Notes under the pieces: generated by a model
The model's database searches: none
What the model was told of the DNA's origin: nothing
What the model saw: the letters and a program-made list of their open reading frames with translations, nothing else
In this document: positions 33,488 through 46,327 of the stretch, piece after piece
Layout: each line of letters starts with the position of its first letter
Position numbering within the stretch: position 1 is the first letter of the stretch
Translations under genes and position numbers: made by a program
Source: Cyclina sinensis
Lineage: Eukaryota > Mollusca > Bivalvia > Venerida > Veneridae
Direction of reading: 5' to 3'
Assembly: GCA_012932295.1 (NCBI GenBank)
Contig: JAAONU010000020.1
Coordinates: 702,378 to 766,377, forward strand
Length of the DNA stretch: 64,000 nt

Positions 33488-35660
33488 GTTCGCTTCTAAG
33501 ATTAACTGCGCCTCCTAGTTTAACGGTGCTTTTGGATTTTCTGCGCTTCCAAGACATGCTGCGCTTCTTTGACTTATTCCGCTTCTTACAGTGATTGCGC
33601 ATCTAAGACTTGAGGGGCTTCTAAGATTTACTGCGCTTCTATGGCTTACTGTGCTTCTAAGTCTTACTGCGATTGTTGGACTTACCGTGCTTCTAACACT
33701 TACTGCGCTTCTAGGACTTACTACGCTTTTAAGACTTACTGCGATTCTTTGTCTTACCGCGCTTATTTGTCCTACTGATCCTTTTTGACTCATTCCACTT
33801 CTTAAACCTACTGCGCTTTTTTAACATACCACGCTAATAACGCATAGAGTACTTTTTTCACGTACTCCTCTTGTTAGACTTACTGCACTTCTTATACTTG
33901 ATGCGCTTTTGAGACTTACAGCGCTTCTTAGACCTATTCCGCTTCTTAGACTTAGATCGCTTTTAAGACTTACTTCGCACCTAAGAATAATTATACTTTT
34001 AGGACCAACAGTACTTTTAGACTGCTGCTCTTCTGAGTCCTAATCTGCTACTAAGAAGTACCGTTCTTCTTAGACTTTACTCGTTTATAAGAATAATTTC
34101 GCTTCTTAGACATTCTGCGAATCTAGGACCAACTGTGCTTTTTAGACCTTCTTTGATTCTATGACTCACTTCGCTATTAAGCCTTATTTAAGTACTTTTA
34201 TTTATTGTAATGCTTTGATTTTTGTACGCTTCTTAGACTTACTGCATTTCTTAGACTTATTTCGCATCTAAGACTTACTGTGCTATTTAACCTAATGTTG
34301 CTTTTTTGATTTATTGTTCTTCTTTGTCTTTCTGTGCTTCTTAGACTAACTGTTTTCCTTATACTTTCTGCACTGCTCAGTCTTACTGCTCTGTTGATTT
34401 TCATTCTTATCTTATTACTTGTGCTTCTTAAAATTACTGCGCTTCTTCGTCTTAATCGCCTTTAATGCTTACTGGGCTTCTTAGACTTTCTGCGGTTCTT
34501 AGACTTATTCCGATTCTTATACTTACTGTGCATCTTAGACTTTATGCGCTTCTTAGACTCACTGCGCCTCTTAGACTTTCAGCGCTTCGCTTTTATACTT
34601 ACTGTGCTTCTTAGACTTTTTGCGCTTCTTAGACTTTCTGCGCTTCTTATACTCACTGTGCTTCTTAGACTTTCTGCGCTTCTTAGACTTATTCCGCTTT
34701 TTATATTTCCTGTGCTTCTTAGACTTTCTGCACTTCTTAGACTTACTGTGCTTCTTTGACTTTCTGCGTTTCTTAGACTGTTTGCGCTTCTTAGACTTTC
34801 TGTGCTTCTTAGACTGAGTCCGTTTCTTATTCTTACTGTGCTTCATCGACTTACTGCGCTTCTTAGACTTAGTGCGTTTCTTAGACTTAGTGCGTTTCTT
34901 AGACTTACTGCGCTTCTTAGACTTAGTGCGTTTCTTAGACTTTCTGCGCTTCTTAGACTTAGTGCGTTTCTTAGACTTAGTACGTTTCTTAGACTTAGTG
35001 CGTCCTTAGACTTACTGCGCTTCTTAGACTTAGTGCGTTTCTAAGACTTACTGCGCTTCTTAGACTTAGTGCGTTTCTTAGACTTTCTGCGCTTCTTAGA
35101 CTTTCTGCGTTTCTTAGACTTAGTGCGTTTCTTAGACTTAGTGCGTCCTTAGACTTACTGCGCTTCTTAGACTTAGTGCGTTTCTAAGACTTACAGCGCT
35201 TCTTAGACTTAGTGCGTTTCTTAGACTTTCTGCGCTCCTTAAACTTAATCTGCTTCTTAGACTTACTGCGCTTCTTCGACTTTTGTGTTTCTTAGACTTA
35301 TTCCCTTTGCTTATACTTACTCTGCTGCTTTGAGTTAATGTGATTTTTTACTTACTGCGCTTCTTAGACTTTCTGCGTTTCTTAGACTTAGTGCGTTTCT
35401 TAGACTTAGTGCGTCCTTAGACTTACTGCGCTTCTTAGACTAAGTGCGTTTCTAAGACTTACTGCGCTATTTAGACTTAGTGCGTTTCTTAGACTTTCTG
35501 CGCTTCTTTGACTTATTCCGCTTCTTAGACTTACTGCGCTTCTTCGACCTTTTGCGTTTCTTAGACTTATCCCTTTGCTTATACTTACTCTGCTGCTTTG
35601 AGTTAATGTGATTTTTTACTTACTGCGCTTCTTAGACTTCTGCCCACCTTAAACTTTCTG
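33488..35660. repeat. 18-bp minisatellite, about 2.2 kb, with higher-order units
   Basis: The basic unit CTTCTTAGACTTACTGCG repeats about 115 times. It is degenerate at 33488-34500 and uniform at 34540-35660. TTAGTGCG and TTTCTGCG variants alternate. A block with GTGCGTCCTTAGACTTACTG recurs at about 34999, 35143 and 35408. A segment with TTGCTTATACTTACTCTGCT recurs at about 35308 and 35574, giving a higher-order unit near 265 bp. Because 18 is a multiple of three, long frames appear on both strands (Leu-rich plus, SKKHRK-type Lys-rich minus); these are by-products. Confidence 0.93.
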
Positions 35661-36862
35661 CTAGTAATCTATTTAATATGATTTTACTTTTTTTATTTTT
35701 TTTATCTCATATTGCTATCCATCGGACAAACTCTATTTTTGACAGCAGTATCGGTTTTTGTGCATTTCTATAATATTTTTTTATAACTTATGTGAACAAC
35801 CCTTTTGTTTGATAATTTATGAAAATATACAATATATTTTATAATCCTGAAAAGCTCATTTCTTAAATATTGACTGATATAAAGTAACTGTTTGTGTTTG
35901 TCATTTTTCAAATCACATTCACTATAGTTGAAAATTCAACTGGAACTAAATTTCGTTAAATTCTTGATTAGTTCAGTTTTTATGTTTATATGAAAATTAG
36001 GATTAAACGAGGAAAAACAAGAATCATAAACAATCACATCTTTATAGAAACGTTTGTATTATTATATTATTATAATGTTTTAACTAAACAAGAATAAAAG
36101 ATATACTGATTGTTTTGTTCACTTGTCATTTGTTTTAAGGAATCTTTATTACAAAACACCGATATAACTATATCGTAGTCTATAAGTTGCATACAGTAAA
36201 GTATAACATCTCACACATTGCACATGACGGATTCAACTTTTAGTTATATAAAATATACAACTAATGATAAGATATGAAGCTTTTGAGTCTCTTTAATTGC
36301 TCATACTAGTAATTTATAAGTTTTCTTTTCTGGTTAAGAATATGCATCAGATATTATATTATGTTAACAAGAAAAAAAATATTTCATTTATCCAAATAAG
36401 CATATTTTACAATGATTATAGTTGATAAAATTACGACTGGAATGGAATTGAAAACTGTTGATCACTAACAATTATTCCACCCTTCCTTGTTATTTTTTTG
36501 TATCTTTTAAATCATTTGCTTTCATTTTTTTAATGTACTTTTCTGAAAAAAGTGTTTAGGTATGAATGAAATATAGCAAAGCTGTACCATTTCGAAAACA
36601 CCAAACTCAACGTTGCAGGTACAGTTATCACTCCCACGTGGTTACAAATAAATTAACAAAATATGAACATTACTTTTTTCAGTTCATCCATTTTCGAGTT
36701 ATAACAGAACACATCTTAAAATAATAAGATTTGATCAAAGCTATCAATGGAAGGAATAAATAATAACATTTAAGTCGCAGTGGTAACTGATTAAATAGAA
36801 GGGTGGAGTTTGCCTAAATACATCCATCTCGCGTAAAAGCGCCACGCATGAGAGTCTCAAAT
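35661..36862. other. No gene recognised
   Basis: AT-rich, no coding or repeat feature supported. Confidence 0.5.
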
Positions 36863-36985
36863 ATGTACTATCCGTAAACAAGAGGAAGTACGCTCCAATG
36901 TTGAATTAAACAATCATCGTTTGCTTATTCTCAAAAAAGATTAACGGGACAAATGTTGATGCAATCTCGTTATTCGCTAAAAATA
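36863..36985. repeat. Dispersed repeat copy (partner 39124-39252)
   Basis: ACTATCCGTAAACAAGAGGA, GAATTAAACAATCATCGTTT and GATTAACGGGACAAATGTTG each have a close match in the same order at 39124-39252. The two copies flank the GAAA array. Confidence 0.8.
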
Positions 36986-37012
36986 TGCATTCTTGTCAGA
37001 GATGACTGTTTT

Positions 37013-37300
37013 TATTGCCTAAGAAATAATGCAACTAAATCGGAAGATAGAATAGGTTATATATCAGCATATTTGTGTTGAATACAGAAGATCAGATGTA
37101 GCAGACGATCAAATTTCGAGCAGACATTGAAAACTATGCATGTTCAGTCCCTTTAATTCATAATATATTAAAGTTTCAATATTGTACCTTATATTAATAT
37201 TTACTTTAATATATTTGCTTGGTTTAAAGGATGCATGTGTTTTATTTTTTAGGTATGTGTTTGTTACATAAACATTGCGGTGTAGGTTACAACTATATGC
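37013..37300. repeat. Dispersed duplicate (partner 30063-30860), unoccupied MITE site
   Basis: Matches the flanks of the hAT-type MITE with the element absent (AGCATATTTGTGTTGAATAC at about 37066-37085, versus AGCATGTATGTATTGCA before and TATTGCATACAGG after the element). Confidence 0.8.
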
Positions 37301-38084
37301 ACACCGGATACAGTTTTTTTTCATCTCAATCAAAAAGAAGGTTCAATAACGCGACTACAGCAGACGACAATAGACTGTACCGTCTGTTTGTGAGAAAGTT
37401 TATTTTTAAACGTAGTTAGCAATAAATAGTAATACTGACTGTTTTTTTAAACAAGTTTTAAATGAAGACATCCACGATGATAATTGCTAAATTCACTGAA
37501 TTCAAGTGATAATGAAGCTTTTTATCTGTTCTTTACTATCATTTCTGAGACTTTTGTTTTATAGATATATGTCCAACTTGAAATCGATTTCTTTTCACAA
37601 GTTCTTGATTTAAATAGGCGAATTTCCAATCGTCCTAAAATGTTCAATCATTATCAAATAACTTACAGACATGAAATAATCTCTTAACATATTATTTGAC
37701 CGTGGATGATTTTCTTAAGACTGATTTTGCGAGTTCAAATTGTAACAAAAATGTTTCTTTTCATGCACAACATCAAATATAAAACCCTACTCTTCACGTT
37801 ATAATATTCAATTTTTGATAAAGCAGCACACAACTTACAGGAACTTCCATGATTAGTTCAATATATCATTATGGATGATATCTAAATCTAATTGCTACAC
37901 ATTTACTTTTCTTCGCATTCATGATTAGAATGAAAATATGTTGTAAGCGGAATCACGTGTCAGAAAATGATTGAAAATAATAAACAATAAGAGTCTTACA
38001 TTGAATTGGGAATGTTAGTCATAGATAAGTCTTTTTTTATTTATTATATAAATACCATTCAAAAAAGATATTATAAAGACAATT
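37301..38084. other. No gene recognised
   Basis: AT-rich; no feature supported. Confidence 0.5.
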
Positions 38085-38095
38085 ACAATGTATCA

Positions 38096-38126
<31 letters not shown>

Positions 38127-38697
38127 GAAGAGCAAAAAGAAAGAGGAAACAATGAAAGCAGGGAAAGGAAGAAAGAAAAGCAAATGACTCATTCAATGCA
38201 ACGTATCAATAAAAGAAAAATAGAAAGAAAGAAAGAAATAAAGAAAGAAAGAAAGGAGAAAGGAAAAGAAAGAAAGGAAGAAAGAAAAAAGAGGAAAAAA
38301 GAAAGCAGGGAAAGGAAGAAAGAACACCAAATGACTCATTCAATGCAACGTATCACGAAAGAAAGAAATAAAAAAAAATGAAAGAAAAAATGAAAGAAAG
38401 AAAGAAATAACAAAAAAGAAAGAAAGAAAGAACGAAAATAAAGAAAAAAAGGAAGGAAGAAAAAAAGAAAATAGAAAAAAGCAAAACAGGGAAAGTAAAC
38501 GACTCATTCAATGCAACGTATCAAGAAAAGAAAGAAATAAAGAACGAAAGAAAGAAAGAAAAAAGAAAGAACGAACCAAAACAAAAGAAAAAACGAAAAA
38601 AAGAATGAAAGGAAAAGAAAAAGAAAAAAAGTAAAAACCGAAAGCAATGAAAGAAGGAAAGAAAAGCAAATGACTCATTCAATGCAACGTATCAGAA

Positions 38698-38737
<40 letters not shown>

Positions 38738-38865
38738 AAAAACGAAAAAACGAAAAGAAAGAAAGAATGAAAGGAAGAGAAAAAGAAAAAGGAAAAACAA
38801 AGCAGGGAAAGGAAAAAAGAAAAGCAAATGACTCATTCAATGCAACATATCAAGAAAAGAAAAAT

Positions 38866-38908
<43 letters not shown>

Positions 38909-38925
38909 AATGAAGAGAAAAAGAA
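38085..38925. repeat. (GAAA)n array with five spaced TGACTCA-type motifs
   Basis: Degenerate GAAA/GGAA repeats are interrupted five times by a conserved 28-bp motif containing AATGACTCATTCAATGCAAC then GTATCA. The TGACTCA core lies at 38185, 38332, 38671 and 38829; the third motif has CGACTCA at 38500. Spacing is 147, 168, 171 and 158 bp, so the array is built of larger units of GAAA filler plus the motif. The Lys/Glu-rich 97-codon frame is a by-product. Confidence 0.92.
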
Positions 38926-39123
38926 TGTGGAAAAAAAAATGTTTAGTTACAATTGGATTTGCAACTTTTAAACATGCCTGGATGTAATGCAATTAAAACA
39001 AAGTAACTTGATAAAAAGTTTAAAATTTTGTTTATTTACTTTCGACAATCATCAGGTTACTTGCCTCTCGGCAGTGATTTCTGTACTGAAAGTATGGAAA
39101 GGAAGTAACCGCTTTGTGGAGTT

Positions 39124-39252
39124 TGATACTATCCGTAAACAAAAGGAAGAACACACCAAATCTGTTTGAATTAAACGATAGTCGTTTGTTTATTCTCAAC
39201 AAAGGATTAACGGGAACAAATGTTGATGAAAACTCGTAACTTTGCTAAACAT
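39124..39252. repeat. Dispersed repeat copy (partner 36863-36985)
   Basis: See the entry at 36863. Confidence 0.8.
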
Positions 39253-39299
39253 AGGACCTAGGTTTAAAAACACATCCTAAAGACAATTAGTAATGTTAG

Positions 39300-39362
39300 T
39301 GTTGGATCGAACTATGGGTTAACCGTCCAACGCGTTACGACTGGACCACTGATCCGCTTCTA
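39300..39362 (-). mobile_element. tRNA-like remnant (SINE head)
   Basis: Reads on the minus strand as TGGTCCAGTCGTAACGCG (A-box region), TTGGACGGTTAACCC, then AGTTCGATCC (B box). The stems are imperfect, so this is a tRNA-derived remnant and not a functional tRNA gene. It is close in sequence to the one at 41241-41309. Confidence 0.55.
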
Positions 39363-41240
39363 CTGATCACTGGTACAGTATTTTGCTAAGCATTATAGCC
39401 GGTGTAATAAAATCTCCACAGAGCATCCATATAAATCCTCTCCAAACACGAACAAATAAATGCCAGTATAACCTTACATAAAATGTTCTGAAAAAGGTAG
39501 ATAAATATTGTTTAAAGATTTATTTAGCTGTACTATTTACTCTGTTGACAAGTGAGTGTTTTAAACACACTTGAGAATTAGATCATCAAACACCTTTTAA
39601 GAAAAAGTGAAAGAAAAAAGGAAACGAAAACATAAAACAAGCAAACAAACAAAGAACGTTTGTTTCATCTGCCTCAAAATAAACTGAAGTAAATTATGGA
39701 AATATTTTCAGCATTCGAAAAAAATAATTTGTTTTATGCCCTGTACAGAATATAATTAGGTTAACATACTATTTCATACTCGTGTATTTAAAGACAACTT
39801 CGTTCAAACAAAACATTCAAACAGAAAAGACGAAACCTGAATTTCATGATTACATTTTATCAATCTCATATAAGTACTTGTTCTTATTTTGAGGGAAACA
39901 TATTTAATGAAAGCACTTACTATACGAGTTTCTAGCATAATTGTGTTACCTACATGTTAAACTGATAACAAATAACGCTGATATTGAATTGATTTCAATA
40001 ACATTAAAGAAAAAGAGAAAATCGCTGTTGACGCAATTATGTACGAATTTAATATTTTAGTATTCAATATTGCATTCGTCGTAAAAAAAGAAAAAAAGAA
40101 AAGAAAATTTAGCTCCCGGTTATGTCGACATAGAAGGAATTGGAAGTGTTATCCAGGAAATCGTGTTGAATGTTGCTAAATATGAAATATGTTTATATGT
40201 TGTTGTTGTTGTTGTTGTTGTTTTATGATGTGAAATAAACTTAAATGCGTAATTAAGAAAACAATACCTCAATGAACTTTTGTTCATAAAATGTTATAAG
40301 TTATACCTGAAGTGAACTTCCATACTGAAAGATTTTACATCTAAGAGTGAGTTATTTTTTCGCATTTGCTCTGAAAAAAAAAAATCTTAAATCTTTTTTG
40401 TCGAACCTCTTTAATAATTTTGTGTTTTCATTTTGAAAAATGTCAGTCGATTTCACATTATATTCCAGTAATAAGATATTCGTTAATTACGTAGGCAATA
40501 GATGAAATGGTTTCTGTATATTCGTCGTAATAGCAATTTGTATAATGTTTCATCAGTCACTTACATTTTTAATATTTCAGTAAATTTATATACTAAGAAA
40601 CAAATGGCACAAATCAATTTTATATTACAGAAAACAGTAAGATACCAATGCAATTTTGAAGTGTATAATGAATGTGATAAGGACCCGCAAGATGTACAAA
40701 CACACTTTAATGGTTATATTGTAAGAATTAATTTGGTATTATAGACTAAAGTTCTACTTTCTAAGCTTTCTTCATGTTTATTCAGCAAACATTTTACATT
40801 TGTTTACACATTTAATATTCTGAAACAGTGATAATAAGTCAATCAGAATACAAATAACGTAAATGTTATATGTTCCTTAAATGCATGGACCGAAAATCAT
40901 AATATAATATTAACAAACACATTTTACTTCTTGAAGTATGAGGGCATGGAAAGGACCTTGTTTATTTACAGTAACACAATATGTAAAATACAGTTACCCT
41001 TCAATAAATATTTACTTGGTACTATATTGTTTTGAAATCTCAAGTATTATTTTCTTACCTATGTAAAGATACACCTATGCAATGTTTTCATCTACCGGCA
41101 AAAGTTAACGTATCGTTCGTGATACTTTGCCATATGACCGGCTCTCTTTGGACAGAGATATGTTATTTAAGGTAGTTGGGGAGAGTTAAAAAAATAAAAC
41201 GGAAAACACGCGTCCAAAATACAGTTTGCTGTGTTACTGT
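39363..41240. other. No gene recognised; (GTT)n microsatellite
   Basis: AT-rich; (GTT)n at about 40199-40221. The 80-codon plus frame at 40502-40744 has no recognised motif. Confidence 0.5.
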
Positions 41241-41309
41241 AGAAGCGGCGAATCGAACTTTCAACCCCATTTATTACCAGTCCAACGCTTTACCACTGGA
41301 CCACTCTGA
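41241..41309 (-). mobile_element. tRNA-like remnant (SINE head), second copy
   Basis: Minus strand: GTGGTCCAGTGGTAAAGCG, TTGGACTGGTAATAAATGGG, then AAGTTCGATTCGCCGC. It has clear A and B boxes. Anticodon and T stems do not pair well. Same family as 39300-39362, about 1.9 kb away in the same orientation. Confidence 0.6.
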
Positions 41310-42774
41310 TTTATTCTCTCCCCTCCCCCTCCCACTCCTCCACCCTAGTTGTGTGTATTCTAGGACTCGTTTTGCTTAAGTGTTAAACTAGTATGAATGG
41401 ACATGTACGACAAATGGACAGGTACGAACATCTTCCATTCATTGTTCTGCTCGGATACTTTTTGTTGCTGTTGTTTTTATATTTGGTAAAGAATTGAAGT
41501 ACCGGAAGCGCGTTATTTTTTTATATCTTACGTTTTCCAGACAGACTAAATCACAGAAACTCCTAACTCAAAATTCCAATCTATATATTGTATAATCAAA
41601 AGCAATTTAGAAATTTACGTATTTTCAGCCGTTTACACGAGATTACACATTCTAAACACGGAGTAATAATACCAGACTTGACATGTTAAATAACCCAGAC
41701 CGCAATTTTCTACTCAATACAAGCACTATTTGATCCATACGCTGGTAGCACGAAGATTCTGCGCGAGATATTTCATCAACATTCCGTGTAATAAGAAAAA
41801 GCGCGCTTCCTTATAAATCATTGAGACAAGATTAATTTCTTATAGCGTAAGAATACATCCCATCAAATGATTGATCATAGTCAATGAATGAGACACTAGT
41901 AGCACCATTGATGTGTATGCTTCAAATTTGTCTGATCCTGTGTTGCTTCTTTTCTTTTGTATCCCTAATGTATTGTGACAGCTTTAGCTAATGTGTTTAC
42001 CGATAAATTACATTAAAATGGGAGTGTGTGTATTAAAGGTGTGAAGTAATATAATTGCGTCTTAACGGCTTATTCAGGTTTTGATCACAAGCATGAAACT
42101 TGACTTGTTCCAACGATACTGAAAGCTAAGCATATGTTTTAATTAACACTTTTAAATATATCAACTAAATCCATCTTAGTTAAATTAAATCGTAACTATA
42201 ACTTCCTTTGCATAATTGATTGTATTTCAGAATGTCGGCCGTTAAACATGGTTTCTTATTTCGAAAAGGACATATACATTCAATAACTTTTACAAAGGGA
42301 ACAACTTCAGAATAAAACAAACTCATGTACAGTTTACAAGTCGATACAGATGTCGGTTCACTTTTGCCTTAGACTGAAGTGTCAATTGGAAGTTTTTCAT
42401 TAGAAGGCAGAGCATATTGCCTGATAAATCACCGTGACGCGATTACTTTTTTGTATCATATGATTGCATTGGAACAAAAGAAAGACCACAGTCAATAGAG
42501 ATTACACAAAGCGTTAAGAAATCAAAGCCATTCAAATGGCGCCATCATTAATGTTGTCAATATTTCTTATTAAAATGTTTGTTGCAAATGTTGCAAGAAA
42601 AGGTTTAGACAGGAGCTACTAAGAATCACTTTCAGTAGAATCATTTAAGGACTTAATATGGCGGGTAAATTCAAAGTCCATGTCGGTGAAACCAATGAAT
42701 AGAAACAGAATTGATTTCAGTAACGTATTCCACGCTGATTGGGAGTAAAAGAAGATTGTTTCAGAGTATTCCCA
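41310..42774. other. No gene recognised
   Basis: AT-rich; no feature supported. Confidence 0.5.
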
Positions 42775-42900
42775 TTTGATGGCTGTTTTCTTGTTATATG
42801 TATCAGTACTTGTGCCGAAAGTGTGGGATGCGGAAAACCACTTGCCAGACACTTACCCCAGGTGGGATCGAACAAGCGACCTCCTGATCGTATGGCTGTT
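42775..42900 (-). mobile_element. Possible SINE fragment
   Basis: Minus strand reads GGAGGTCGCTTGTTCGATCC (B-box-like) then CACCTGGGGTAAGTGTCTGG and CGCATCCCACACTTTCGGCA. The A-box half is not recognisable and no target duplication was found. Confidence 0.45.
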
Positions 42901-43389
42901 TTATCTTATCTCAATCACTGGCTTTTCTACCGTTCTATATACCAATGCATAAAGTAATATCTTTTTTATTATGCACCAAATAGGTGTTATATGGTGATAT
43001 TTCATTACCTTCTGTTAATTACGTCTGTAATTGATCTGTCTATGTATTGCAGTACTAAAAATCCCAGACACTTTATTAGCCTAAATGACGAAACATATGG
43101 TTCCTTGAGAAACGAAACAGGATAGGGTAATGTTCAAGCAGTCACCGAGGGAATTAAACTTTCTTTTATTGCACTCGGATTATTGTAGACTTTATCATCC
43201 AATTTTCTGAATGTATCCATAACACGGTTCTCCCTTCAAAACCTTCCGTTAGTGCATAGTATATACGAGCTAGCAAAAGGTCACGTGATCTCTCAATAAG
43301 AATACATCGAAATACATCGAAATAGGGAACATCCAATTGGATGAAACTTTATAGTCACTTTATGAATGTACAGTAGTCGACTTACTTAA

Positions 43390-43594
43390 CCCTTAACCTG
43401 CTGGAACCGAGGTGATTAGCCTTTGCCACCAGTATAGAGCCAGGCTAGCCTGCACATCCGTGCAGTCTGACCAGGCTCTATACTGTTGGTAGCTCCATTT
43501 TTGTATTTTGATATTGAAATCCCTTACACTTTGAATGGACTGTTTCAAATTCAAAGCTGGGCAAATCCATTACAAAATGTCAGCATGTTCAGGG
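43390..43594. mobile_element. piggyBac-type MITE flanked by TTAA
   Basis: A 205-bp element with TTAA at both sides (43386-43389, 43595-43598). Inverted ends are CCCTTAACCTGCTGG and, at the right, CAGCATGTTCAGGG. CCC..GGG ends plus TTAA duplication are the mark of piggyBac transposition. The interior has a strong hairpin at 43430-43486 with stems CAGTATAGAGCC/GGCTCTATACTG and TGCAC/GTGCA. The 63-codon frame here is incidental. Confidence 0.85.
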
Positions 43595-43598
43595 TTAA

Positions 43599-46095
43599 CG
43601 ACATTCATTTCTCACTGACTTACCTACTGCGACTCTGGTCGTCTATAGTACAATTATATGGCGATTTAGGTAACTAACTTAAAGTAATAAAAGCTGTATG
43701 TAGGTTGTGTTTTACATTTTTTGGTAAAAATGAGTAAATTTGATTTTCCTTCATCAATTGTGCGTTTAAAAAAACACGACAATTGCATGCCTGTCCTCAT
43801 TTGCATTGTATATATAACTATATTATATGATGTTTATATAATTTAGATATTAATCATTTTGACAATTCTTACGCCTCACTGTCAGATATACACAAACAAT
43901 ACTGTCTATCTAAATGTTTTCGGAAAAAGTCAAAGTAAAATAGTATAACATTTTAATGTTCTTGTGTGATTCTGTTATCCAAATTGGTCAGATTAAGCAA
44001 AACAAAGTACGGCAACAAAATGTCTGTATTCAGAAATAGAACAATAATCTTGTTTCTTTGGAAATAACAAAGACATTCATCTGATGTTTGTATGTTTTTC
44101 AATTGAAAAGAAAATTTATCAACACAGCTCCTTCATTCCTTTCAGCTTTTATTTCTATGATACTGTCAAGATAACATGAAACTAATTTAACAATAACACT
44201 GACTTCTCATTATCTCAATGGCAGCCATTTTACAGAAGACAGACAAATAAAGATATTTAATAAAATTTATTTGCGAAAACTGTATTTTTTACTGTCTATG
44301 TTATGACAGCTATTTTTTGTTCAAACATATTTGTTGATGAAAGGTTTATCATGAACATTTAATATTTAGACAAAGTTCAACGGACAAAGATTAACAGGAA
44401 TAAATAATAATAATAATTATAATGATGATGATAATGATGATGATGATGATAATAATGGTTCAAAAGTTTCTTTTCGGTTATTATATGTTTTTATTCCTGT
44501 GCTTTATGGGTATTTGATTACCTTACAACAAAAAGCTGAATTGTTTGCAGCTTCAAGTTAAAATACAATGCAATAAACAAATATTTACAACTCGTGTGTC
44601 ATTTCGTTTACAAACGAAGTGAAGGTCGTCTGCCAGAATGTAGCGCATGAATTGCAAAATTGATTAACCATTTAATATTCTGAATGTAACATATAGCATA
44701 TGGTTAAAATTTGTGCATATAATACTGTGAAAAAATATGTAGCAAAAGCTAAAATTTGTTAGCTATAAATACAGAGCACATCATTGAATTTTATTCTCAA
44801 TTATATCCGAGAAAGAGAATAATAAAACTAAATTGAAAAGGTGTTTTAAAGGAATGTTATGATACATGCACTAATTATTTTTGCTAAAACAGTCTGTTTT
44901 CCGAGGATTATTTTAGTTTGTGTGTTTGCACATGAATTAAACGACTACGTAAATTAAGAACTACACTATTTATGTATCTTTTTCCGTATCCAAAACATAC
45001 ATATTTTTAGATGCGACATGTTTCCATTGTGAAATGATATGTATATATCTAAAAGCCATTAATAACAGTTAAGTGAGATAGCTGCTCATTAAAGCACATA
45101 TATTTCAGAAAATATTAAAATGAATAGAAAGGAAAGGGGCATTTCGAAATGTCATTATTTTCGAATAAAATAATATATCGTATCTCACTAACACAGTCTT
45201 AAATACGTTTTTATGTAAATAATTTATTGGTCGTATTCAAAACATCTGATATTTCTAGCTTCAATTTCTTTCCATAGCAAAATGATATGCATTAGGTGCA
45301 CCGTTCAATAACATATATTTTTTATGTATTGGGTAACAAAAATTAGCTGCTAAAGACAGAAAATATTTTCTTAACAAATGATTGTATCTCTTTGACAAAC
45401 ATTCACGTTGTTGCCCCAGGAAGATTAGTATTGTTCAATCGGACAAATTTTCACGAAATTAGTATGCGCTTCCTTAAGCAAAGACACTTTTTATTTACAC
45501 ATTTTTTTTGTTTGTGTTCGTCTCTTTTTCATTTAACAGAATAACTGCTAGGAAGATACTGATCATTTATATCTGTGTCTATTTCTCGATGTTCTGTTAG
45601 CCAAAGGCTATAATGCCGAGTTGCTAATAAAATGTTTTTGTTGTTGTTGATCATATCTCTTCTACGTTTTAACAAGATACCAATTAATCCATAGCAATCA
45701 TCATTCAGAAGCGATCGTTCTAAAAGTAATATTCAGATATCATTACCAGACTGTTGTCTTAACGAACGGAGAGGCAATTTAGCATATGAATATAGTTGTC
45801 GACTTTGCCGTTTATTCTTCTGAAATGCCCACAATTTGATTGTTGTTGACTAATTTCTTGTTTTTATGATAGAAATGCAGTTGCTATAATGATTAAATAT
45901 ACCACAGCAGTCAGTTATAGAAATAAATTTATCTCATTTCGAAACAGTGTATTAGATATTTTTTTCCAAGTCTATATTTTGTGGGCTGCGATTTAACACT
46001 GAATGATTTTTTTTTTCGGGGTGGGGGTAGGGGGATAATGGATACTGTATATATGTATATAACTATTAAGTTTAAAGAATATTTTATTCATAGAA
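43599..46095. other. No gene recognised; microsatellite
   Basis: AT-rich; TAA/GATGAT microsatellite at about 44405-44456, G-rich stretch at about 46017-46033. Confidence 0.5.
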
Positions 46096-46155
46096 ATGTT
46101 TGAAATGTGTTAGCATATCTGAAGCTGGCTAACTTAAAATCAGAATAATTCAGAG
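46096..46155. repeat. Short direct repeat (partner 48343-48400)
   Basis: ATGTTTGAAATGTGTTAGCA and TAAAATCAGAATA recur at 48343-48400, on the far side of the Helentron-like element. Confidence 0.6.
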
Positions 46156-46327
46156 ACTCTTTTTAGAATGTTCACGTTTGAAATTCTTTAAGATGACAAT
46201 AGAAAATACAAGTACAGGGTTTCGTATGTCCCAGTTAAGAAGAAGAAAAAAAATCAATGAATTGCCAAACGATTTAGTATTTTAAAAATATCAGCTTTAA
46301 GAAGCATGCTACTCTTCCCTATTTTTT

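Noticed and set aside
34571..34846. Lys/Arg/Ser-rich 91-codon frame resembling a nucleolar or SR-type protein
   Set aside because: It is the minus-strand reading of the 18-bp array; any frame over an array with a period divisible by three stays open.
38088..38381. 97-codon Lys/Glu-rich frame
   Set aside because: Translation of GAAA microsatellite; no independent support.
46017..46033. G-quadruplex
   Set aside because: Only three clear G-runs are present; the fourth would require splitting a run.
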